Under the pieces are notes generated by a model. The model searched no databases. It was given only the letters and a program-made list of their open reading frames with translations, and was not told the origin of the DNA. Shown in pieces: positions 46,569-55,589 of a stretch of 64,000 bases of DNA. The DNA is taken from contig NZ_CP084028.1 in assembly GCF_020181595.1 (NCBI RefSeq), forward strand, positions 2,818,401 through 2,882,400. The letters run 5' to 3'. The DNA comes from [Mycobacterium] vasticus. Lineage in GTDB: Bacteria; Actinomycetota; Actinomycetes; Mycobacteriales; Mycobacteriaceae. Made by a program: the position numbers and the translations under genes. Numbering within the stretch: the stretch's first letter is position 1; the number at the start of each line of letters is the position of its first letter.

Positions 46569-48740
46569 TCACAACATGCAGCTGACGCAGTTCTCCACCT
46601 GCGTGCCCTCCAGCGCCATCTGCCGCAACCGGATGTAGTAGAGCGTCTTGATTCCCTTGCGCCAAGCGTAGATCTGCGCCTTGTTCACGTCACGGGTGCT
46701 GGCGGTGTCCTTGAAGAACAGCGTCAGCGAAAGCCCCTGGTCCACATGCTGGGTGGCCGCGGCGTAGGTGTCGATGATCTTCTCGTAGCCGATCTCATAG
46801 GCGTCCTGGTAGTACTCCAGGTTGTCGTTGGTCATGTAGGGCGCCGGATAGTAGACGCGGCCGATCTTGCCTTCCTTGCGGATCTCCACCCGCGCCACGA
46901 TCGGGTGGATCGACGACGTCGAGTGGTTGATGTAGGAGATCGATCCGGTCGGCGGAACGGCCTGCAGGTTCTGGTTGTAGATCCCATGAGCCTGCACGGC
47001 ATCCTTCAACCGGAGCCAGTCGTTCTGGTCGGGGATCCGGATGCCCGCGTCGGCGAACAGTTCACGCACGCGTGCCGTCTTGGGCTCCCAGATCTGCTCG
47101 GTGTACTTGTCGAAGAACTCACCCGAGGCGTACTTGGACTTCTCGAAGCCCTTGAACGTCTGACCCCGTTCGAGGGCAAGACGATTCGAGGCCCGCAGTG
47201 CGTGATACAGCACCGTGTAGAAGTAGATGTTGGTGAAGTCGATGCCCTCTTCCGAGCCGTAGAAGATACGCTCCCGGGCCAGGTACCCGTGCAGGTTCAT
47301 CTGGCCCAACCCGATGGCGTGCGAGTCGTTGTTGCCCTGCTCGATCGACGGCACCGACCAGATGTGGGTCTGATCCGACACCGCGGTCAGCGCCCGGATC
47401 GCGACCTCGATGGTCTGACCGAAGTCCGGCGAGTCCATCGCCTTGGCGATATTCAGCGAGCCGAGGTTGCAGGAGATGTCCTTGCCCACCTTGGCGTAGG
47501 ACAGGTCCTCGTTGAACACCGACGGCGTGGAGACCTGCAGGATCTCCGAGCACAGGTTCGAATGGGTGATCTTGCCTTCGATCGGGTTCGCCCGGTTCAC
47601 CGTGTCCTCGAACATGATGTAGGGGTAGCCCGACTCGAACTGCAACTCGGCCAAGGTCTGGAAGAACTCGCGCGCCTTGATCTTGGTCTTGCGGATCGCC
47701 GAGTTGTCCACCATCTCGTAGTACTTCTCGCTGACCGAGACGTCGGCGAACGGCACGCCGTAGACCTTCTCCACGTCATACGGCGAGAACAGGTACATGT
47801 CCTCGTTCTTCTTGGCCAGCTCGAAGGTGATGTCGGGAATCACCACGCCCAGGCTCAGCGTCTTGATCCGGATCTTCTCGTCGGCGTTCTCCCGCTTGGT
47901 GTCCAGGAACCGATAGATGTCGGGGTGGTGGGCGTGCAGGTACACCGCGCCCGCACCCTGGCGGGCACCGAGCTGGTTGGCGTAGGAGAACGAGTCCTCC
48001 AGCAGCTTCATGATCGGGATGACACCGGAGGACTGGTTCTCGATGTTCTTGATCGGCGCGCCGTGCTCACGAATGTTGCTCAGCAGCAACGCCACTCCCC
48101 CGCCGCGCTTGGACAGCTGCAGCGCGGAGTTGATCGACCGGCCGATCGACTCCATGTTGTCCTCGATGCGCAGCAGGAAGCAGCTGACCGCCTCGCCGCG
48201 CTGCTTCTTGCCGGAGTTCAAAAACGTCGGCGTGGCCGGCTGGAAGCGGCCGTCGATGATCTCCTCGACCAGTTGCTCGGCCAGCTTGGTGTCACCGGCG
48301 GCCAAGGTCAGCGCAACCATGCACACCCGGTCTTCGAACCGCTCCAGATAACGCTTGCCGTCAAAGGTTTTCAGCGTGTAGGAGGTGTAGTACTTGAACG
48401 CCCCCAGGAACGTCGGGAACCGGAACTTCTTGGCGTAGGCCCGGTCCAGCAGCGACTTGACGAAGTTTCGCGAGTACTGGTCAAGCACCTCGCGCTCGTA
48501 GTAGTCCTTCTGAACCAGGTAGTCCAGCTTCTCGTCCTGGTTGTGGAAAAACACCGTGTTCTGGTTGACGTGCTCCAGGAAGTACTGGCGGGCAGCCAGC
48601 ACATCCTTGTCGAACTGGATCCTGCCGTCGCCGTCGTACAGGTTGAGCATCGCGTTGAGCGCGTGGTAATCCAGCTCTCCCACCGCAGCACCGTGATTGG
48701 TTTCGGTTACCTGCTCTGCAGTTGCAACGGTTGGTGGCAT
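46569..48740 (-). CDS. nrdE: Class Ib ribonucleotide reductase alpha subunit NrdE
   Basis: Catalytic subunit (723 residues) that reduces ribonucleoside diphosphates to deoxyribonucleoside diphosphates. Active-site cysteines are in [14 protein letters not shown] and [14 protein letters not shown]; the C-terminal redox pair is CVSCML. The start at 48740 follows GGAAGGACGAGGA; it overlaps the end of nrdI by 34 bases. With nrdI and nrdH it forms one operon, with electrons supplied by NrdH. The R2 partner is at 28995-29981. Confidence 0.97.
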   Translation of the reverse strand: MPPTVATAEQVTETNHGAAVGELDYHALNAMLNLYDGDGRIQFDKDVLAARQYFLEHVNQNTVFFHNQDEKLDYLVQKDYYEREVLDQYSRNFVKSLLDRAYAKKFRFPTFLGAFKYYTSYTLKTFDGKRYLERFEDRVCMVALTLAAGDTKLAEQLVEEIIDGRFQPATPTFLNSGKKQRGEAVSCFLLRIEDNMESIGRSINSALQLSKRGGGVALLLSNIREHGAPIKNIENQSSGVIPIMKLLEDSFSYANQLGARQGAGAVYLHAHHPDIYRFLDTKRENADEKIRIKTLSLGVVIPDITFELAKKNEDMYLFSPYDVEKVYGVPFADVSVSEKYYEMVDNSAIRKTKIKAREFFQTLAELQFESGYPYIMFEDTVNRANPIEGKITHSNLCSEILQVSTPSVFNEDLSYAKVGKDISCNLGSLNIAKAMDSPDFGQTIEVAIRALTAVSDQTHIWSVPSIEQGNNDSHAIGLGQMNLHGYLARERIFYGSEEGIDFTNIYFYTVLYHALRASNRLALERGQTFKGFEKSKYASGEFFDKYTEQIWEPKTARVRELFADAGIRIPDQNDWLRLKDAVQAHGIYNQNLQAVPPTGSISYINHSTSSIHPIVARVEIRKEGKIGRVYYPAPYMTNDNLEYYQDAYEIGYEKIIDTYAAATQHVDQGLSLTLFFKDTASTRDVNKAQIYAWRKGIKTLYYIRLRQMALEGTQVENCVSCML

Positions 48741-49165
48741 TCCTCGTCCTTCCAGAATTCGGCCAAGCCCGCGCGGACGGTTTGGACGTCCTCGTCGGTT
48801 CCCATCAATTCGAATCGGTACAGATACGGCACTCCGCACTTGCGGGCGACGACGTCGCCGGCGTAGCAGAACTCGGTGCCGAAGTTGTTGTTGCCGGCGG
48901 CGATCACGCCGCGCAGCAGCGACCGGTTGTGTTCGTTGTTCAAAAACGCGATGACCTGTTTGGGCACATACCTGGCATCGCTGATGTCGGGCCGCTTGTG
49001 GCCGCCGCCGTAGGTGGGTAGAACCAGCACGAACGGTTGGTCAACCTCGATGTTGCCGTGCAGCGGAATCCGGATGGCCGGCAGGTTCAGCTTCTGCACA
49101 AAGCGGTGAGTGTTCTCCGAGACCGAGGAGAAGTACACCAGGTTGCATTGCGGATCGGCAGCCAC
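48707..49165 (-). CDS. nrdI: Flavodoxin-like NrdI
   Basis: A 152-residue flavoprotein that supplies the oxidant for the NrdF metal cofactor. The N-terminal FMN phosphate loop is [13 protein letters not shown], followed by LPTYGGGH and [14 protein letters not shown]. The GTG start has GGAGG five bases upstream. Between nrdH and nrdE, as in M. tuberculosis Rv3052c. Confidence 0.96.
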   Translation of the reverse strand: MAADPQCNLVYFSSVSENTHRFVQKLNLPAIRIPLHGNIEVDQPFVLVLPTYGGGHKRPDISDARYVPKQVIAFLNNEHNRSLLRGVIAAGNNNFGTEFCYAGDVVARKCGVPYLYRFELMGTDEDVQTVRAGLAEFWKDEECHQPLQLQSR

Positions 49166-49219
49166 GGCGACCTCCTTCAGCTCTCAGTCAGACTCCACCC
49201 GCACCCGACCGGCGGCCAG

Positions 49220-49459
49220 TTATGCGCTGAGTGCGGTCTGGGCCAGCGACTTGATGCGGTCCGGCCGGAAACCCGACCAGTGCTCGTCGCCGGCGACGAC
49301 CACCGGGGCCTGCAGGTAGCCCAGCGCCATCACGTAGTCACGCGCCTCGGAGTCCATCGAGATGTCGACGACCTCGTAGGCGATGCCCTGGTTGTCCAAC
49401 GCTTTGTAGGTGGCGTTGCACTGCACGCAGGCGGGCTTGGTGTAGACGGTGATGCTCAT
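49220..49459 (-). CDS. nrdH: Glutaredoxin-like NrdH
   Basis: A 79-residue redoxin with the CVQC active site (KPACVQCNATYKAL) and the WSGFRPDRI specificity block. It reduces NrdE and is itself reduced by thioredoxin reductase (family knowledge). First gene of the nrdHIE operon; promoter region with a NrdR-like box lies 175-190 bases upstream. Confidence 0.96.
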   Translation of the reverse strand: MSITVYTKPACVQCNATYKALDNQGIAYEVVDISMDSEARDYVMALGYLQAPVVVAGDEHWSGFRPDRIKSLAQTALSA

Positions 49460-49633
49460 GCGGCAGACTCCTCAGCGAATCCTGGACAACGAACGGGTGA
49501 CGGATCGGTACTAGGTTCAACAGGCCGCCAAGACTTCAATTCTCCAGCTCCCCCAGCCGCGGCAAGGCACCAGATCGATGCCGGTTGCCGCGGCCCGGAT
49601 GGCCGGAAAATCCCGGGCCTGTCGGTTTCACGA

Positions 49634-49649
49634 ACACTACACCTAGTGG
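49634..49649. promoter_or_regulatory. NrdR-like box upstream of nrdHIE
   Basis: The 16-mer matches the NrdR consensus (ACACWATATATWGTGT) at 12 of 16 positions, including both conserved outer arms (ACACTA and TAGTG). NrdR represses ribonucleotide reductase operons when dATP is high (known biology). A second box, expected about three helical turns away, is not clear; ACAGATACCAGATGTT at 49662-49677 is a weak candidate. Confidence 0.6.
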
Positions 49650-49775
49650 TCGGGTGGCGGTACAGATACCAGATGTTCTGAACAACATTCTTGAAATTCG
49701 CTGGTTGTGACCTTGTGGCGCGCAGGCCGTCGGCGTGTCGCATCTCACAATCAGGCCATCTACCGCTCATAACAC

Positions 49776-49792
49776 GCAGGTCTACCACCTGC
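49776..49792 (-). terminator. Short hairpin behind dedA
   Basis: Six-base arms GCAGGT/ACCTGC around a five-base loop, about 74 bases past the dedA stop. Possible terminator, weak. Confidence 0.3.
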
Positions 49793-49865
49793 CACCGACA
49801 ACGCCGGCGGTGACCGGCCGGCCGTCGCGCCCCAGCAAGCCCCAGCAAAGCCCGCGCGGCGGCGG

Positions 49866-50525
49866 TCAGCGGCTGCCGGCCAGCACCGGTTCCGCGAGCT
49901 CGGCGGCCTCGGCCGGGACCTCGGGGCGCTTGCGGCGCAGGCGTCCACCGAGAACACCCAGCACCACCGGCACCACCGACACCACAACGACCATCAACAG
50001 GATCAGGTCGATGTGGCCTCGGACGAACGCGATGCCGCCCAGCAGGTACCCCAGCAAAGGAACTCCGGCACCCCACACCAGGGATCCGGCAACGCTGTAG
50101 ATGGTGAAGGTCCGGTGCCGCATCCCGGACGCGCCCGCCATCACCGGGGTCAGCGTGCGCACCACCGCCACAAAGCGCGCCAGGAACACCGTCAGCGTGC
50201 CGCGGGTGTCGAAGTAGTGCCGGGCCCGGTCAAGGTGATGCCGGCCGAGTCGTCGGGCCCCGCGGCGTTCCAGCACCGCCGGCCCGGCCTTGGCCCCGAT
50301 GAAGTACCCGCACTGGTCACCGGCGATCGCGGCGACGGGAACGGTGAGCAGCAACAGCCACAGCGGCACGGCGGAATGCGGTTGCGCGGCGAAGACGCCG
50401 GCGGTGAACAGCAGCGAGTCGCCGGGCAGGAAGAATCCCACCAGCAGGCCCGTTTCGATGAACACGATGAGCAGCACGCCCAGTAGCCCGAACGTGGCGA
50501 TCAGGGTGTCCGGATTGGTGGTCAT
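49866..50525 (-). CDS. DedA-family membrane protein
   Basis: A 219-residue inner-membrane protein (SNARE_assoc/VTT domain) with about five TM helices. Marks: ETGLLVGFFLPGDSLLF at the first reentrant region and RFVAVVRTLTPVMAGASGM, the family's F-x-R...P-x-x-AG block. DedA proteins act in lipid flipping or membrane homeostasis. The ATG at 50525 (MTTNPDTL) is 81 bases from the divergent response regulator; a longer open frame upstream crosses that gene and is not real. Confidence 0.92.
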   Translation of the reverse strand: MTTNPDTLIATFGLLGVLLIVFIETGLLVGFFLPGDSLLFTAGVFAAQPHSAVPLWLLLLTVPVAAIAGDQCGYFIGAKAGPAVLERRGARRLGRHHLDRARHYFDTRGTLTVFLARFVAVVRTLTPVMAGASGMRHRTFTIYSVAGSLVWGAGVPLLGYLLGGIAFVRGHIDLILLMVVVVSVVPVVLGVLGGRLRRKRPEVPAEAAELAEPVLAGSR

Positions 50526-50606
50526 GTCGCCAGCTTGTCCGGCGGGCGCTGTGGCGGCGCTGAGAAGGCGGCGAACCCGCTGGTCGAGCTCTGCTGTACT
50601 GGTGTC

Positions 50607-51287
50607 GTGCGGATACTGCTGGTCGAAGACGAGACCCGGCTGGCCGAGACGGTGCGCCGGGGCCTGGTCAGCGAAGGCTTCGTCGTCGACGTCGAACACG
50701 ACGGCGCCGACGGCCTGGCCTTCGCCCTCGCCGGCGACTACGACGTGATCGTGCTGGACATCATGCTGCCCGGCCTCAGCGGCTACCAGGTACTTCGTGA
50801 GCTGCGGGCGCAGCAGGTCTGGACACCGGTGCTGATGCTGTCGGCCAAGGACGGCGAGTACGACCTGGCCGACGCCTTCGACATCGGCGCGGACGACTAC
50901 CTGACCAAGCCGTTCTCGTTCGTGGTCCTGGCGGCACGGCTGCGCGCCCTGATGCGGCGCGGCGCCCCGGAACGTCCGACGGTGCTCACCGCGGGAACGC
51001 TGTCGCTGGACCCGGCTCGGCGCCGGGTGACGCGCGGGGACACCGTGCTCAGCCTGACACCACGGGAGTTCGGCGTGCTGCATTTCCTGTTGCGGCATCA
51101 CGGTGACGTCGTCACCAAGTCCGAGATCCTGCGGTCGGTGTGGGATTCGAACTACGCCGGCGACGACAACGTCGTCGAGGTCTATATCGGCTACCTGCGC
51201 CGCAAGATCGACGCGCCGTTCGGGCTGGCCACCATCGAGACGGTGCGCGGCGCGGGCTACCGGCTGCGCTCGGACACCGAGGACTGA
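50607..51287 (+). CDS. OmpR-family response regulator
   Basis: A 226-residue two-component regulator. Receiver domain with Asp-51 (VLDIMLPG), acidic pocket VEDE at 6-9 and the conserved Lys in LTKPFS. OmpR winged HTH about residues 125-222 (LSLTPREFGVLHFLLRHHGDVV, VVEVYIGYLRRKID, VRGAGYRL). GTG start chosen because the receiver begins there. It is convergent with, and overlaps by 31 bases, the histidine kinase gene, unlike the usual co-directional pair. Confidence 0.92.
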   Translation: MRILLVEDETRLAETVRRGLVSEGFVVDVEHDGADGLAFALAGDYDVIVLDIMLPGLSGYQVLRELRAQQVWTPVLMLSAKDGEYDLADAFDIGADDYLTKPFSFVVLAARLRALMRRGAPERPTVLTAGTLSLDPARRRVTRGDTVLSLTPREFGVLHFLLRHHGDVVTKSEILRSVWDSNYAGDDNVVEVYIGYLRRKIDAPFGLATIETVRGAGYRLRSDTED

Positions 51288-52684
51288 TCGGGCGGATCCT
51301 GTTGCGGCAGTGCGACGGTGAACACCGCCCCGCCGCCCGGCGCATCCCCGACGGTGACGGTGCCGTGATGGGAACGCACCACTTCGTCGACGATCGCCAA
51401 GCCCAGGCCGGTTCCGCCGGACGCCCGGGTCCGGGCGGCGTCGAGCCGGACGAACCGTTCGAAGACCCGGCTGCGGTCGCCGGCCGGGATTCCGGGGCCG
51501 TCGTCGGCAACGGTGACGACGACGCAGCCCGGTTCCGGACGGCAGGTCAACGTCACCGTGGTGCGCGCGTAGCGGGCCGCATTGTCGGCCAGGTTGCGGA
51601 TCACCCGGGACAAAGCCGCGGTGTCCCCCACCACCCGACACGCCCGGATGTCGGTCACCACCTCGACCTCGGCGTCCAGCCGGCTCACCTCGGCCGCCAG
51701 CAGATCGTCGATGTCGACGTCGTCGCGACGCAACCCGAGTGCGCCCTCGTCGGAACGGGCCAGCAGCAGTAGGTCTTCGATCAGCTCATTCATCCGGCGC
51801 GACTCCGGCAGCAGCGATTCGTCGATCAGGTCGCGGTCCATCAGCTCCGGCCGGCCGGCCGCCAGCTCAAGGGCTGCGGTGATGGTCGCCAGCGGACTGC
51901 GCAGCTCATGCGAGACATCACCGACCAGACGCAGCTGGGCGGCCCGGCCGTGTTCGAGCCGGGCCAGCATGGCGTTCATCGTCGTCGCCAACTCGGCGAT
52001 CTCGTCGCCGGTTCGCGGTACCGGCACCCGCTCGGTGAGGTCGGCGCTCGAGATGGACGCCACCCGGGTTCGGATGGCCTCCACCGGCCGCAGCGCCGCG
52101 CCCACCAACCGGTAGGTGCCCGCCGCCACCAGTGCGATCAGCAACGGCGAGCCGAGGGCGAGCAGAGCACCCACCTTGGCCACGATCTCCTCGACCGGTT
52201 CGCGATCCACGGCCACCAGAATCGTGACCGGTTCCCGGTCGACGGTGGCGCCGCGGGCCGACACCCAGTACTCATCGTCGGTGGATGATTCGACGCGGCC
52301 CAGATTGCGTGCTTCGCCGTCGTCAAGGTGCACCACTGCCAGCGGCGATCGGGGGGCACCGTTGGAGGCGGCCCGGATCACGCCCGTCGCTCCGACCACC
52401 TGCACGACCCCGATCTGCCCGTCGGTGGCCAGCAACGTCGAATCAAGGTCATCGAGGTCGTCGGACCGCAGCGCGGCCGCGATGCGTTCGGCACGCAGTC
52501 CTGCCGCGGTCTCGGCGGTGGATTCCAGCGACCGGTAGAGCACCACCGATAGGACGGCGCCCGCGATCGCCAGGCACAGGGTCATCACCACCGCGGCGGC
52601 CAGCGCCGACCGACTGCGGACACCGGCTTGCAGTGGCCGCAGCCGCTCGATGATGGCCCGCACCCCACTCGTCGTGCCGCTCAC
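51257..52684 (-). CDS. Two-component sensor histidine kinase
   Basis: A 475-residue membrane kinase. TM helices at about 27-50 and 172-195 bracket an extracytoplasmic sensor domain of about 120 residues. HAMP follows (about 196-248), then HisKA with phosphoacceptor His-259 (GDVSHELRSPLATI) and HATPase (NLADNAARYA as N box, ADDGPGIP, TGLGLAIV). The signal is unknown. Convergent with its presumed partner regulator at 50607; divergent from the AAA ATPase. Confidence 0.92.
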   Translation of the reverse strand: MSGTTSGVRAIIERLRPLQAGVRSRSALAAAVVMTLCLAIAGAVLSVVLYRSLESTAETAAGLRAERIAAALRSDDLDDLDSTLLATDGQIGVVQVVGATGVIRAASNGAPRSPLAVVHLDDGEARNLGRVESSTDDEYWVSARGATVDREPVTILVAVDREPVEEIVAKVGALLALGSPLLIALVAAGTYRLVGAALRPVEAIRTRVASISSADLTERVPVPRTGDEIAELATTMNAMLARLEHGRAAQLRLVGDVSHELRSPLATITAALELAAGRPELMDRDLIDESLLPESRRMNELIEDLLLLARSDEGALGLRRDDVDIDDLLAAEVSRLDAEVEVVTDIRACRVVGDTAALSRVIRNLADNAARYARTTVTLTCRPEPGCVVVTVADDGPGIPAGDRSRVFERFVRLDAARTRASGGTGLGLAIVDEVVRSHHGTVTVGDAPGGGAVFTVALPQQDPPDQSSVSERSR

Positions 52685-52762
52685 CTGACCTCCCGGTTCG
52701 TCGTGTCAGCACCCAGCATGTTCGCCATCGTGTCCCGCCGCCGCTGTGTCACCGCTGAGGGA

Positions 52763-52768
52763 TAGCCT
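52763..52768 (+). promoter_or_regulatory. -10 element (TAGCCT) of the AAA ATPase gene
   Basis: TANNNT hexamer eight bases before the ATG at 52776; fits a leaderless transcript. Confidence 0.5.
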
Positions 52769-52775
52769 GCCGGGC

Positions 52776-53927
52776 ATGCTGTCGACGCTGGCCGTGCGGG
52801 GCTACCGCTCACTGCGCGACCTGGTTCTGCCGCTGAGTCCGCTCACCGTGGTGACCGGCGCCAACGGCACCGGCAAATCGTCGCTGTACCGGGCGCTGCG
52901 ACTGTTGGCCGACTGCGGCCGTGGTGAGGTGATCGGTTCACTGGCGCGCGAGGGCGGCTTGGAGTCGGTGCTGTGGGCGGGCCCCGAGCAACTCGGCGAG
53001 CCCCGGCGCAGCGGAACCACCCAGGGCACCGTCCGCAGCCGCCCGGTCTCCCTGGAGATGGGCTTCGCCTCCGACGACTTCGGCTACCTGGTCGGTCTGG
53101 GTCTGCCTCAGGATCCCGGGCACGCCTCCGCCTTCGCCCATGACCCGGAGATCAAGCGGGAGACCGTGTTCGCCGGGCCGGTGCCGCGCCCGGCCGCGAC
53201 CCTGGTCCGTCGCACCCGGGGCCTGGCCGAGGCCAATGGCGGTGACGGCTTCGAGGAGCTGTCCCGCAGCCTGCCGACCTATCGCAGTGTGCTGGCCGAA
53301 TTCGCCCACTCCGGCACGCATCCCGAGCTCTCGGCGGTCCGGGATCGCTTGCGCAGCTGGCGTTTCTACGACGGATTCCGGGTCGACGCGGGCGCGCCGG
53401 CCCGCCGGCGGCACGTCGGCACCCGCACCCCGGTGCTCGGCGACGACGGCGCGGACCTGGCCGCAGCGGTGCAGACCATCATCGAGTCAGGCAGCGAGGA
53501 CCTGCATCGTGCGGTGGCCGCCGCGTTCGACGGCGCCGCCGTGTCCGTCGCGGTGCACGACGGGCTGTTCGATCTGCAACTGCACCAGCGCGGGATGCTG
53601 CGGCCGCTGCGGGCGGCGGAGTTGTCCGATGGCACCCTGCGGTTTCTGCTGTGGGCCGCGGCGCTGACCAGCCCGCAGCCGCCGTCGTTGATGGTGCTCA
53701 ACGAGCCCGAGACGTCCCTGCATCCCGAGCTGGTCGCCCCGTTGGCCGGGTTGATCCGCTCGGCCGCACAACAGACCCAGGTCGTCGTCATCACCCATGC
53801 GCCGACGCTGCGGGGAGGCCTGGACACCGACGGCGGCGCGATCGAACTCGTGCGGGATTTCGGCGAGACCCGCGTCAACGGCCAGGGCCTGCTCGACGCC
53901 CCGGCCTGGCACTGGGGCAGCCGTTAG
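52776..53927 (+). CDS. AAA-family ATPase (SMC/RecF-like, single-domain)
   Basis: A 383-residue ATPase of the AAA_21/ABC-like class. Walker A is VVTGANGTGKSSLYRAL near the N-terminus; Walker B/signature region is LSDGTLRFLLWAAAL then LMVLNEPETSLHPELV, and VITHAPTL carries the switch residue. It lacks the long coiled coil of SMC proteins and a toprim domain of OLD nucleases. The role is unknown; related proteins occur in DNA repair and in phage defence. No partner nuclease is adjacent. Convergent with the SDR. Confidence 0.85.
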   Translation: MLSTLAVRGYRSLRDLVLPLSPLTVVTGANGTGKSSLYRALRLLADCGRGEVIGSLAREGGLESVLWAGPEQLGEPRRSGTTQGTVRSRPVSLEMGFASDDFGYLVGLGLPQDPGHASAFAHDPEIKRETVFAGPVPRPAATLVRRTRGLAEANGGDGFEELSRSLPTYRSVLAEFAHSGTHPELSAVRDRLRSWRFYDGFRVDAGAPARRRHVGTRTPVLGDDGADLAAAVQTIIESGSEDLHRAVAAAFDGAAVSVAVHDGLFDLQLHQRGMLRPLRAAELSDGTLRFLLWAAALTSPQPPSLMVLNEPETSLHPELVAPLAGLIRSAAQQTQVVVITHAPTLRGGLDTDGGAIELVRDFGETRVNGQGLLDAPAWHWGSR

Positions 53928-54784
53928 ACCCGACCGGGCCGCAGCGCCCGGCTGAACAGCACGTTGGCCTGACGCATGGCCACGCTGTAGGGCAGCCAGG
54001 CCAGCCGTTTGAACGCATACAGGGCCCGGATGTCACCGGAGGTGTAGATCAGGTAGCGGTTGCGCGCCACCCCGGCCAGGATCTTGTCCGCCGCCTTCTC
54101 CGGCGACACCGCATGGCCGGCAAAACGGCCCACCCATTTCTCCACCTGCGGGTCCTCGCGGTCCACGCCAGCGATCTCGACGGTGTTGACCAGCCCGGTC
54201 TTGACCGCGCCAGGAACCACCACCGATACCCCGATCTTGTGCCGGGCCAGGTCGAACCGCAGCACTTCGGAGACCCCGCGCAGGCCGTACTTGCTGGCGG
54301 AATAGGCCGCGTGCCAGGGCAAGGCGACGATGCCGGCGGCCGAGGACACGTTGACCAGGTGACCGCCGCGACGGCCGGCGACCATCGGCGGCAGGAACGT
54401 CTCGATGACGTGGATCGGCCCCATCAGGTTGATGTCGACCATCTTGCGCCACTGCTCGTGGCTCAGCTGGTCGACGGTCCCCCACGCCGACACCCCGGCG
54501 ATGTTCATCACGACGTCCATCGCGCCGTGGCGGGCGTGGATGTCGGCGCCGAACGCGGCTACCTCTTCGTAGTCGGCGATGTTGAGGCTGCGATGCTCGG
54601 GTACCGCCGCGCCCAGGGCGCGTGCGTCGGCAACCGTCTCGGCCAGGCCCTCTTCGTTGCGGTCGGTCAGGTACAGCTCGGCCCCCAACTCGGCCAGCCG
54701 CAATGCGGTGGCCCGGCCGATCCCGCTGGCTGCTCCGGTGATGAAGCACCGCTTACCCCGGTAGTGCTGCGCTACACGTGTCAT
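53924..54784 (-). CDS. Short-chain dehydrogenase/reductase (Rv3057c-like)
   Basis: A 286-residue SDR. NAD(P) site FITGAASGIGRATALRL, NAG-like IAGVSAWG, catalytic Ser in NVSSAAGI and YSASK (Tyr-x-x-x-Lys). The C-terminal extension resembles Rv3057c (287 residues). The substrate is unknown; probably lipid- or steroid-related. A TATCGT -10 (54793-54798) lies nine bases before the ATG at 54784. It lies directly downstream of the TetR gene and may be co-transcribed. Four-base overlap with the ATPase stop. Confidence 0.92.
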   Translation of the reverse strand: MTRVAQHYRGKRCFITGAASGIGRATALRLAELGAELYLTDRNEEGLAETVADARALGAAVPEHRSLNIADYEEVAAFGADIHARHGAMDVVMNIAGVSAWGTVDQLSHEQWRKMVDINLMGPIHVIETFLPPMVAGRRGGHLVNVSSAAGIVALPWHAAYSASKYGLRGVSEVLRFDLARHKIGVSVVVPGAVKTGLVNTVEIAGVDREDPQVEKWVGRFAGHAVSPEKAADKILAGVARNRYLIYTSGDIRALYAFKRLAWLPYSVAMRQANVLFSRALRPGRV

Positions 54785-54792
54785 GGACGCAG

Positions 54793-54798
54793 ACGATA
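54793..54798 (-). promoter_or_regulatory. -10 element (TATCGT) of the Rv3057c-like SDR
   Basis: TANNNT hexamer on the minus strand nine bases before the ATG at 54784, inside the 38-base gap behind tetR; suggests the SDR has its own near-leaderless promoter. Confidence 0.4.
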
Positions 54799-54822
54799 CC
54801 GGCGGTACCGCCGACCGGTGAT

Positions 54823-55473
54823 TCAGTCCCGCGCGCCGCCCCACAGCGCATTGCGCCACAACGCTTCGAGCACCCGCACGCCGCGGGACACGTCACCGTC
54901 GGGCCCCACGTAGGCGGTCTCGCCGGCGAGCATGAACGCGGTGGTCGCGGCAAGGGTTCGGACCAAAGTCGGAATGTCGTCGCTGATCGGGTGCGCGGTG
55001 CCCGCAGCGATCTCGTCGTTGACCACACCGACGATCTGGTTGATCACCGCGTCGATCTGGGCGTCGAGCAACTCCCGGATCTCGGCGTCGCTGTTGCGGG
55101 CGGCGTTGCACGCCGACATCACCGGATCATTGTGGGCGTAGACCGCGGCCGCACTGCCCACCATGCGCTCGGCGAACGCCGCGGTGGACTCGTCGACGCC
55201 GCGTGGCGCGAAGTAGTGGGTGAGCTCTTCGAGCTCGCGGGTCGCCTCGGCCATGATCTGGGCCAGGACGGCGTATTTGGAGTCGAAGTAGAAGTAGAAC
55301 CCCGAGCGCGCCACACCGGCCCGGTCGCTGATGGTGCTGACCGACAGCTCCGCGAACGGCTTTTCCTCCAGCAGATCCCGCACTGCCTGCACAATCGCCT
55401 GACGCTGCTTGTCGCCGCGCCGGACGGGGAGGCCACCGGAAGCCTGCTCCTCCGCGTCGTGCTGGTTGGTCAC
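54823..55473 (-). CDS. TetR-family regulator (Rv3058c-like)
   Basis: A 216-residue TetR protein. HTH: LSVSTISDRAGVARSGFYFYF followed by DSKYAVLAQ. The GTG at 55473 is used; the open frame to 55524 runs through the operator palindrome and is less likely. The ligand is unknown. It is divergent from cyp136, and the inverted repeat at 55511-55524 in their shared gap is a probable binding site. Order SDR, TetR, cyp136 matches Rv3057c-Rv3059. Confidence 0.9.
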   Translation of the reverse strand: MTNQHDAEEQASGGLPVRRGDKQRQAIVQAVRDLLEEKPFAELSVSTISDRAGVARSGFYFYFDSKYAVLAQIMAEATRELEELTHYFAPRGVDESTAAFAERMVGSAAAVYAHNDPVMSACNAARNSDAEIRELLDAQIDAVINQIVGVVNDEIAAGTAHPISDDIPTLVRTLAATTAFMLAGETAYVGPDGDVSRGVRVLEALWRNALWGGARD

Positions 55474-55510
55474 CCGAAGAACCTTGCACCACGCCGCGCC
55501 GGATTCAAAC

Positions 55511-55524
55511 TTGACACGCGTCAA
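55511..55524. promoter_or_regulatory. Inverted repeat TTGAC-N4-GTCAA, candidate TetR operator
   Basis: TTGACACGCGTCAA; five-base arms are perfect, with the inner bases also nearly symmetric. It lies between the TetR start (55473) and cyp136 (55590), the place expected for an autoregulatory operator that also controls cyp136. Confidence 0.6.
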
Positions 55525-55589
55525 TTTTGATCTGAGGATAGGGGCGGCGTGACCGCCACCACAACTATCCAGCCCGGCAAGGAGCGTCT

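Larger units (their letters stand above)
49460..49865. other. 406-base non-coding gap upstream of nrdHIE
   Basis: No open frame here has protein-like composition. It holds the NrdR-like box (49634-49649), a weaker possible second box around 49662-49677, and a GCAGGT/ACCTGC hairpin at 49776-49792 beyond the dedA stop. The long distance from box to nrdH suggests a long 5' leader. Confidence 0.5.

Noticed and set aside
46746-48866. Open frame of 706 codons on the plus strand opposite nrdE
   Set aside because: It is an antisense shadow of the highly conserved nrdE gene; composition is Val/Asp/Leu-rich without motifs, as expected from GC-rich codon bias.
49536-49748. Small open frame (70 codons) upstream of nrdH
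   Set aside because: No ribosome-binding site or protein-like composition, and it overlaps the NrdR-like box.
50526-51641. Long upstream extension of the DedA frame on the minus strand
   Set aside because: It runs antisense to the response regulator; the DedA homology begins at MTTNPDTL, 50525.
52776-53927. AAA ATPase as part of a phage-defence system
   Set aside because: No nuclease, reverse transcriptase or other effector gene is adjacent, and the neighbours are two-component and lipid genes; the defence role has no support here.
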